Shown piece after piece: positions 59,181 through 64,000 of a DNA stretch of 64,000 nucleotides; within the stretch, counting starts at the first letter, position 1; each line of letters opens with the position of its first letter. The DNA is from Streptomyces roseirectus (GTDB lineage Bacteria; Actinomycetota; Actinomycetes; Streptomycetales; Streptomycetaceae). A program made the translations under genes and the position numbers. Under the pieces are notes generated by a model. It did not search any database. It saw only the letters and a list, made by a program, of their open reading frames with translations, and was not told the origin of the DNA. The DNA is taken from assembly GCF_014489635.1 (NCBI RefSeq), contig NZ_CP060828.1, positions 1,116,001 to 1,180,000 on the forward strand. Reading direction: 5' to 3'.

Positions 59181-60988
59181 GTGGGCTCTGTCACAGATCT
59201 TGGGGACCGGTCGCAGAGGGTTACTGAAGCAGAATCAATTTGCGGAGTAGTTCGAATCCGGCGCGTCCGTAGAGCTGCCTTTTGATCTTTTTGATGCGGT
59301 TCACGGCGCCTTCGGTGCCGCCGGAGTTCCAGTGCAGGGTGAGTCCGGCGGTCACGGCGTCGAAGTCGCGGTGAAGGTGAAGCGCGAAGCCGGTGAGGCC
59401 GGGGAGTTGGCTGTCGTCGACGGCGTCGATCCAGGCGGGGAGTGTGTGGCCGAGGCGGTTGGTGAGGATCTCGCCGAAGGCGTGGACGTGTCCGGCGGCG
59501 GCGTCCAGTTCGGGGCAACGGGCCAGGACGTTCTTCAGCGCGGTGCGCTCTTCCTCGCTCAGGGCGGCGGGGTGGCGGGTGAGCCACCCGGTGACCTGGC
59601 GGACCGTGGGTGGTGGAGGAGGTGCTGTCGCCGGCGCGGCGCGCAGGGTGGCGATGTAGGCGCGGACCATCTGGTAGGTGACCGGGGCGTTCTGGTCGAG
59701 GAGTTCGCGGTGCAGGCGGGTGACGTTCGTGCATCCTGCGGCGAAGCGCTGTTCCAGGTAGGGCTTGTAGGGGTCGAGCCGGGTGGGGCGGGGCCGGTTC
59801 TCGCGGAGGGTGTCCTGCCAGTGCGGGACGCGTGCGTAGCGCAGGACGGTGTTGAGGCTCCAGCCCAGGTGTCGGGCGATCGCCCGGCGTGAGTGGCCCT
59901 GGTCGAGGAGTTCGTGGACGAGGGCGTGTGCTGCTTTCTTGCGCCGGGCCCGGCGCCCGTCAGGGTCGGGTCCGGCGGGCGCCGGGGTGTCACCGGGTGA
60001 TTCAGCTTCCTTTTTGGGCACAGGAGTTGGAGCATTCAGGCATGAGCGGTGGGCCGCGACGCAGGTCTCGACCGCCCGGCCGATGCCCTGCCACAGGTGG
60101 AAGCGGTCCGCGACCTGGATCGCGTCCGGGGCGCCGATCCTCGCGCCTTCCGCGTAGGCACCGGCCCGGTCGCGGCAGATGATCTCCACGCCTGGATGGG
60201 CGGCCAGCCATCCGGCCAGCGGACCGGAGTCCCGGGTCGGGAGCACATCGATCACGCGGTGGGTCTCTCCGCAGGTCAGGACGGTGGAGTAGGTCTGCCC
60301 CCGGCGGGTGGCGAAGTCGTCCACGCCGAGAACGCGTGGTGTCACGGGCTGGGGGTCGGGCAGTGCCATGACCCTGCGCAGCAAGGTCATCCGTCCGACG
60401 GGGAAACCGAGTTGGCCGGCCAGCCGGGCGCCGGCCCGCCCGGCGAGAGCGAGCCCGACCCGTTCCAGGACGTGGCCGAGTCGCGCGGTGAATCGTGCGT
60501 AGGGCGTGGTCAGCCGGGTGAACGGTTCGGCGAACGTGCGGCGCGGGCAGTCGGGTGCGGCACAGAGGAAACGGCGGACCGTCAGCAGGATCACGACGCT
60601 CTGCCCGGCCAGCGGTAGGTCCTTCAGCCTGCGGCGGTAGGAATCGTGCACCCGTGTGGAGAACCGGCCGCAGTCCGGACACACCGCGCCGTCCACCCGG
60701 CCTCTCGCCACGATGTCGACCGTGCCGAAAGCGACGGTCACCCCGACGACGTCCACGTTGTCGATCCCGTCGAACACCAGTGAGTCCCAGAACACCGTGT
60801 CGGCCTGCATGAACAGCACCGTCACCGACCACGGTCGACTCCGGCCGCGAGACAACACACCTGACGGAGCGTCAATCACGGCCGCCGGACAGAAAGGCGT
60901 ACGCGGTCTCACTCAAATCCCGGTCTTCGCAATCGAACACCGAGGTCACCCTCTGCGACCGATCCCCAAGATCTGTGACAGAGCCCAC
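59181..60988 (-). mobile_element. Intact ISL3-family insertion sequence
   Basis: 1808 bp with 41-bp terminal inverted repeats (59181-59221 and 60948-60988; outer bases GTGGGCTCTGTCACAGATC, one mismatch seen) around one transposase gene. No 8-bp direct repeat is visible by eye. Confidence 0.85.
59221..60810 (-). CDS. ISL3-family transposase
   Basis: 529-aa DDE transposase starting MQADTVFWDSLVFDGIDNVD. It has an N-terminal zinc ribbon (CPDCGRFSTRVH and CAAPDCPRRTF) and an HTH (LARHLGWSLNTVLRYARVP-like region after residue 320). Catalytic residues lie in VLGVDDFATRRG, CRDRAGAYAEGARIG and NSGGTEGAVNRIKKIKRQLY. The frame is intact, so the element may still be active. Its stop codon lies at the inner edge of the left terminal repeat. 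ATG at 60808-60810; the open frame extends upstream without homology. Confidence 0.92.
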   Translation of the reverse strand: MQADTVFWDSLVFDGIDNVDVVGVTVAFGTVDIVARGRVDGAVCPDCGRFSTRVHDSYRRRLKDLPLAGQSVVILLTVRRFLCAAPDCPRRTFAEPFTRLTTPYARFTARLGHVLERVGLALAGRAGARLAGQLGFPVGRMTLLRRVMALPDPQPVTPRVLGVDDFATRRGQTYSTVLTCGETHRVIDVLPTRDSGPLAGWLAAHPGVEIICRDRAGAYAEGARIGAPDAIQVADRFHLWQGIGRAVETCVAAHRSCLNAPTPVPKKEAESPGDTPAPAGPDPDGRRARRKKAAHALVHELLDQGHSRRAIARHLGWSLNTVLRYARVPHWQDTLRENRPRPTRLDPYKPYLEQRFAAGCTNVTRLHRELLDQNAPVTYQMVRAYIATLRAAPATAPPPPPTVRQVTGWLTRHPAALSEEERTALKNVLARCPELDAAAGHVHAFGEILTNRLGHTLPAWIDAVDDSQLPGLTGFALHLHRDFDAVTAGLTLHWNSGGTEGAVNRIKKIKRQLYGRAGFELLRKLILLQ

Positions 60989-61157
60989 TTGAAGTGAACG
61001 AAGCCACCCGGGCCGCTGCACGGGCGGTAGTGCGTCCTGGCGTTCGACGCCGCTCGGGGTGAACACCCTTTCCGCCGATCCTCTGACGGTCTCGCCGAAC
61101 GGACGGCCGACTTGTGCAGGGGGTGCTGAGGAGCGGCGGGCGCCGGCGCTGCCTCCT

Positions 61158-62585
61158 TCACCGGAGGAGGAAGTTGAGGAGGGTTTCGGTGCGCTTGTTG
61201 AAGGGGGCGCGCAGCATGCGGGTGGCGTTCCAGCGGTCTTGTACGTAGATGCCCTTGGGGTGGCTGAGCGTGCGGAAGCCTTCGATGCCGTGGTACTTGC
61301 CCATCCCGCTGGCGCCGACGCCGCCGAAGGGGAGGTCGTCCTGGGCGACGTGCATGATGGTGCCGTTGACGGTGACGTTGCCGGAGGTCGTGCGGTCAAG
61401 GACCTTGCGCCGGTCGGGGCCGTTGTCGCCGAAGTAGTAGAGCGCGAGCGGCCGCGGTCGTGCGTTGACGTAGTCGATGGCGTCGTCGATGTCGCGGTAG
61501 CCGAAGACCGGCAGGATAGGGCCGAAGATCTCCTCGTGGGCGATGCGCATGTCGTCGGTGACGCCGAGCACGACGGTCGGCGCGAGGGTGTGCGGACGGC
61601 GGGCCGCGTCGCCCGGCCGGTGTCCGACCTCGACGATCCGCGCCCCGTGAGCGCGGGCGTCCTCTATCAGGCCGGTGAGGATCTTGTACTGCTTGTCGTC
61701 GATGATCGAGGTGTAGTCGTCGCTGGTGGGGCCGTCGGGGTAGGCAGTCTTCACCAGACGGTCGTAGGCGGCGATGAAGGCGTCGATCTCCGATTCGTGC
61801 ACCAGGGCGTAGTCGGGGGCGATGCAGGTCTGCCCACCGCTGAGCAGCTTGCCGAAGACGATGTCGGACACGACCTGGTCCCGCACGTGTCCCTTGGCCA
61901 CGATGGTCGGGGACTTGCCTCCGAGTTCCAGCGTGACGGGGACGAGGTGGTCGCCGGCCGCCTTCATCACGGCTCGCCCGACCTCGGTGCTGCCGGTGAA
62001 GACGAGATGGTCGAACGGCAGCGAGGAGAACGCGGAACCGTCGCCGCTGACCATCGTGACCTGCTCCGGCGGGAAGAGCTCGCTGAGCATCGACGCGAGC
62101 ACCGCGTTCGTCGCCGGGGTCAGCTTCGACGGCTTGAGCATCACGCGGTTGCCGGCCGCGATCGCGGTGACCACAGGCATCAGCGACAGGTTGACCGGGT
62201 AGTTCCACGGCGAGATGACGCCGACCACGCCGAGCGGCTGGTATTCGATGCGGTTGCTGCCGTTACGCAGCAGCAGGTCGATGTGGCGGTGGGTCGGGCG
62301 CATGAACCGGCGAAGGTTGCGGTGCAGGTAGTCGATACCCTGCACGACGCCCACGACTTCCATCAACGCGGTCTCATGCCGCGAGCGGTGTCCGAAGTCG
62401 GCGTCGATCGCCTCCTCGATGGCGCCGCGCCGGGCGATCAGCGCCGCCTTGAACCTGCTCAGATCGCTGCGACGCGCCTCCAGGGAGGGCGCTCCGTCGC
62501 GGAGGTAGGCCGCGCGCTGCGTCTGGAGTATGTGATGGAAGCGCTCGGCGTCGGTGGGCTGATCAGTGATGTCGGTGATGGTCAT
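61158..62585 (-). CDS. Coniferyl-aldehyde-dehydrogenase-like ALDH
   Basis: 475-aa NAD(P)-dependent aldehyde dehydrogenase. PLGVVGVISPWNYPVNLSLM is the oxyanion-hole region, FTGSTEVGRAVMKAA binds the cofactor, the general base Glu is in VTLELGGKSP and the catalytic Cys in GGQTCIAPDYAL. Length and the FGYRDIDDAIDYVNARPRPL style fit coniferyl/C-terminal-class ALDHs. ATG at 62583-62585 with AGGAAC upstream. It lies 11 bp downstream of an SDR gene and is cotranscribed: alcohol to aldehyde to acid is a plausible route. Confidence 0.92.
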   Translation of the reverse strand: MTITDITDQPTDAERFHHILQTQRAAYLRDGAPSLEARRSDLSRFKAALIARRGAIEEAIDADFGHRSRHETALMEVVGVVQGIDYLHRNLRRFMRPTHRHIDLLLRNGSNRIEYQPLGVVGVISPWNYPVNLSLMPVVTAIAAGNRVMLKPSKLTPATNAVLASMLSELFPPEQVTMVSGDGSAFSSLPFDHLVFTGSTEVGRAVMKAAGDHLVPVTLELGGKSPTIVAKGHVRDQVVSDIVFGKLLSGGQTCIAPDYALVHESEIDAFIAAYDRLVKTAYPDGPTSDDYTSIIDDKQYKILTGLIEDARAHGARIVEVGHRPGDAARRPHTLAPTVVLGVTDDMRIAHEEIFGPILPVFGYRDIDDAIDYVNARPRPLALYYFGDNGPDRRKVLDRTTSGNVTVNGTIMHVAQDDLPFGGVGASGMGKYHGIEGFRTLSHPKGIYVQDRWNATRMLRAPFNKRTETLLNFLLR

Positions 62586-62596
62586 GACGATGTTCC

Positions 62597-63424
62597 TCAG
62601 ATGTTGATGAGGGCGGTGGGGACGCGGTGCTGGGGGCGCTGACGGCGGTCCATCCAGCCCATGAGCCGGACCATCGAGCGGCGCGACAGGAGCCTCCCGA
62701 GGAGAGCGACCGGCCGGCCGTTGGTGATCACCGACGGGGGTGCGGACCTGCGGTCGAGCGTGTCCAGGGCGATCTTCACGACCTGCTCGGGGGTTGCCCG
62801 CTTCGTGCCGTAGTCGGCGGAGCTGCCGGCGACGTCGTAGAACTCGGTCTTCGTGGCGCCGGGGTTCACGGCCAGGACGCGCAGGCCGGTGCCGCGGGCC
62901 TCCTCCCACAGCGATTCGGTGAAGTTGAGGACGAAGGCCTTGGTGGCGCCGTAGGTGCTCATGTAGGGGGTCGGCTGGAAGCCCAGCAGGCTGGCGACGT
63001 TGATCAGGAGGCCGGTGTCGGCGGAGGTCAGCGGGTCGATGTAGGCGCGGCTGAGGTCGACCAGCGCGCTGACGTTCAGCGCGATCATGCTCTGCAGGCG
63101 GTCGGGGTCCTCGTCGGTGAACGCGTCGTGGGTGCCGAAGCCGGCGTTGTTGACCAGCCCGGTGGCGTAGATGCCGCGGGACTCCAGTTCGGCGCGCAGC
63201 GTGCGGCCGGCGTCGGGCCGGCCGAGGTCGCGGGCGACGGCGGTCACCGTGACGCCGTGGGCGCGGGTGAGTTCGGCGGCCAGGCTCTCCAGCCGGTCCG
63301 CACGGCGGGCCACCAGTACGAGGTTCGCGCCGCGGCGGGCGAGCTGGCGGGCGAATTCGGCGCCGAGGCCGGAGCTGGCGCCGGTGACGATGACGGTCTG
63401 ACGGCTGTAGTCGATGTCGCTCAT
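62597..63424 (-). CDS. Short-chain dehydrogenase/reductase 2
   Basis: 275-aa classical SDR: VIVTGASSGLGAEFARQLAR, LVNNAGFGTHDAF, INVASLLGFQPTP with catalytic Ser, YGATKAFVLNF (YxxxK) and NLVLVARRADRL. Very similar to the SDR at 58126. ATG at 63422-63424. First gene of the SDR-ALDH operon, divergent from a TetR gene with palindromic operators between. Confidence 0.92.
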   Translation of the reverse strand: MSDIDYSRQTVIVTGASSGLGAEFARQLARRGANLVLVARRADRLESLAAELTRAHGVTVTAVARDLGRPDAGRTLRAELESRGIYATGLVNNAGFGTHDAFTDEDPDRLQSMIALNVSALVDLSRAYIDPLTSADTGLLINVASLLGFQPTPYMSTYGATKAFVLNFTESLWEEARGTGLRVLAVNPGATKTEFYDVAGSSADYGTKRATPEQVVKIALDTLDRRSAPPSVITNGRPVALLGRLLSRRSMVRLMGWMDRRQRPQHRVPTALINI

Positions 63425-63446
63425 GGCATTCACTCTACGCACGTCT

Positions 63447-63480
63447 TTGCACTGAGTGCAAGTGTCTGCATGGTGTGCAG
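63447..63480. promoter_or_regulatory. Two palindromes in the SDR/TetR divergent promoter
   Basis: TTGCACTGAGTGCAA (63447-63461) is a perfect 15-bp palindrome and CTGCATGGTGTGCAG (63466-63480) has perfect 5-bp arms. A leftward promoter TTGCAC with TAGAGT at 18 bp overlaps the first. Their place between a TetR gene and its divergent neighbour fits paired TetR operators. Confidence 0.7.
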
Positions 63481-63497
63481 TGACGTACCATCGGTGC

Positions 63498-64000
63498 ATG
63501 ACTCAGAAACCGGCCCCCATCCGGGAACAGACCCGCACCGTGGTCCGCTCCCTGCTCGCCCGCACGGCCATCGAACTGTTCGGCGCCAAGGGCTTCGACA
63601 ACACGACCCTCGATGAGGTCGCCGCCGCCGCGGGCGTCTCCCGGCGGACCCTGTTCAACTACTTCCGCAACAAGGAAGACCTCGCGCTCAGCGGCCTGGA
63701 CGAACAGGGCGAACTGATCGCCGCGCGCCTCGCCGAACGTCCGGCCGAGGAGGACGCCTGGACGGCGCTGCGCGCGGCGTTCCAGGTCCTCGAGGAGATC
63801 GACATGACAGCCGAAGGGCGCCTGGAGTTCATCACGCTGCTGTTCGGCAACGATTCCCTGCGTGCCGGACACGCCGAGAAGCAAGCCCGCTGGCAGGACC
63901 TGTTCGCACCGCACATCGAGCCGCGGCTGCCCGACTCCGACCGCCGCACCCTGCAGGCCCGCGCGATCGCAGCCGCAACGATCGTCTGCCTGCAGGCAGC
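63498..64000 (+). CDS. TetR-family transcriptional regulator, C-terminus cut by window edge
   Basis: At least 167 residues. The N-terminal HTH (about 14-60) reads ARTAIELFGAKGFDNTTLDE and AAAGVSRRTLFNYFRNKEDL. The C-terminal ligand domain follows and runs off the window. ATG at 63498-63500, 17 bp after the second palindrome. It probably represses itself and the divergent SDR-ALDH operon; inducer unknown. Confidence 0.92.
   Translation, partial: MTQKPAPIREQTRTVVRSLLARTAIELFGAKGFDNTTLDEVAAAAGVSRRTLFNYFRNKEDLALSGLDEQGELIAARLAERPAEEDAWTALRAAFQVLEEIDMTAEGRLEFITLLFGNDSLRAGHAEKQARWQDLFAPHIEPRLPDSDRRTLQARAIAAATIVCLQA

Larger units (their letters stand above)
59156..61013. repeat. Hairpin split by the ISL3 element
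   Basis: Arms GCCCGGGTGGCTTTATTCAC (59156-59175) and GTGAACGAAGCCACCCGGGC (60994-61013) are inverted repeats with 18 of 20 matches, lying outside the ISL3 terminal repeats. Without the element they would be only about 10 bp apart, a strong hairpin likely to be a terminator. Confidence 0.7.

Noticed and set aside
1..64000. tRNA genes, CRISPR arrays, replication origin
   Set aside because: None could be recognised by eye on either strand.

Overview
The window is high-GC actinobacterial DNA, almost certainly a Streptomyces chromosome. Third codon positions are nearly all G or C, GTG and TTG starts are common, regulators are dense, and the families are streptomycete ones: WhiJ-type HTH/DUF397 pairs, DUF2637, a long GapDH, and LacI-controlled sugar loci. 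There are about 47 intact or edge-truncated genes, about ten decayed ones and four insertion-sequence loci. I saw no tRNA, rRNA or CRISPR array.

Positions 1-29350 are mostly ordinary metabolism. They hold a GntR/AnsP-like amino-acid permease pair, uppP, a tandem FluC fluoride-channel pair, an SMP-30-like lactonase, and an ArsR/VOC divergent pair. Next is a galactan locus: secreted GH53 galactanase, GH42 beta-galactosidase, a three-gene sugar ABC importer and its LacI regulator. At 14174-15817 an IS200/IS605-type element with an intact TnpB and a wrecked TnpA splits a VOC gene. Then come MarR, a DedA/histidine kinase/response regulator operon, IclR and AraC regulators, a MerR/efflux locus with mirror-image divergent promoters, a BisC-like molybdoenzyme, an EF-hand protein, a long GapDH and a Nudix protein.

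Positions 29400-43213 hold an iron-box promoter driving a peptide-type binding protein and a fused two-domain permease with no ATPases next to it, followed by an 845-bp noncoding stretch with a 17-bp inverted repeat. Then come a SAM methyltransferase, a lipoprotein deacetylase, a chimeric WD40 remnant with two C10 tracts, an N-glycan-degrading pair (GH85 endoglycosidase plus GH84 hexosaminidase) behind a palindromic promoter, a P-loop protein and a GT39-like membrane glycosyltransferase.

Positions 43400-56830 are an accessory, decaying region. It contains a frameshifted squalene/phytoene-synthase-like gene, a very large secreted protein that joins a CdtB-like nuclease to a lectin-like segment, an SGNH hydrolase and FG-GAP repeats, dead IS5 and IS630 transposases, remnants of a conjugative element (DUF2637 protein, sigma-like HTH protein, broken VirB2-like pilin), phage- or plasmid-type small genes, a WhiJ/DUF397/anti-sigma-ATPase set, and a truncated CoiA-like gene.

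Positions 56900-64000 form a redox cluster (NmrA-like, two short-chain dehydrogenases, aldehyde dehydrogenase) ending in a TetR gene with two palindromes in its promoter. An intact ISL3 element sits in the loop of a 20-bp-arm hairpin inside this cluster. The best candidate for something undescribed is the CdtB/SGNH/FG-GAP protein at 44828-47701.
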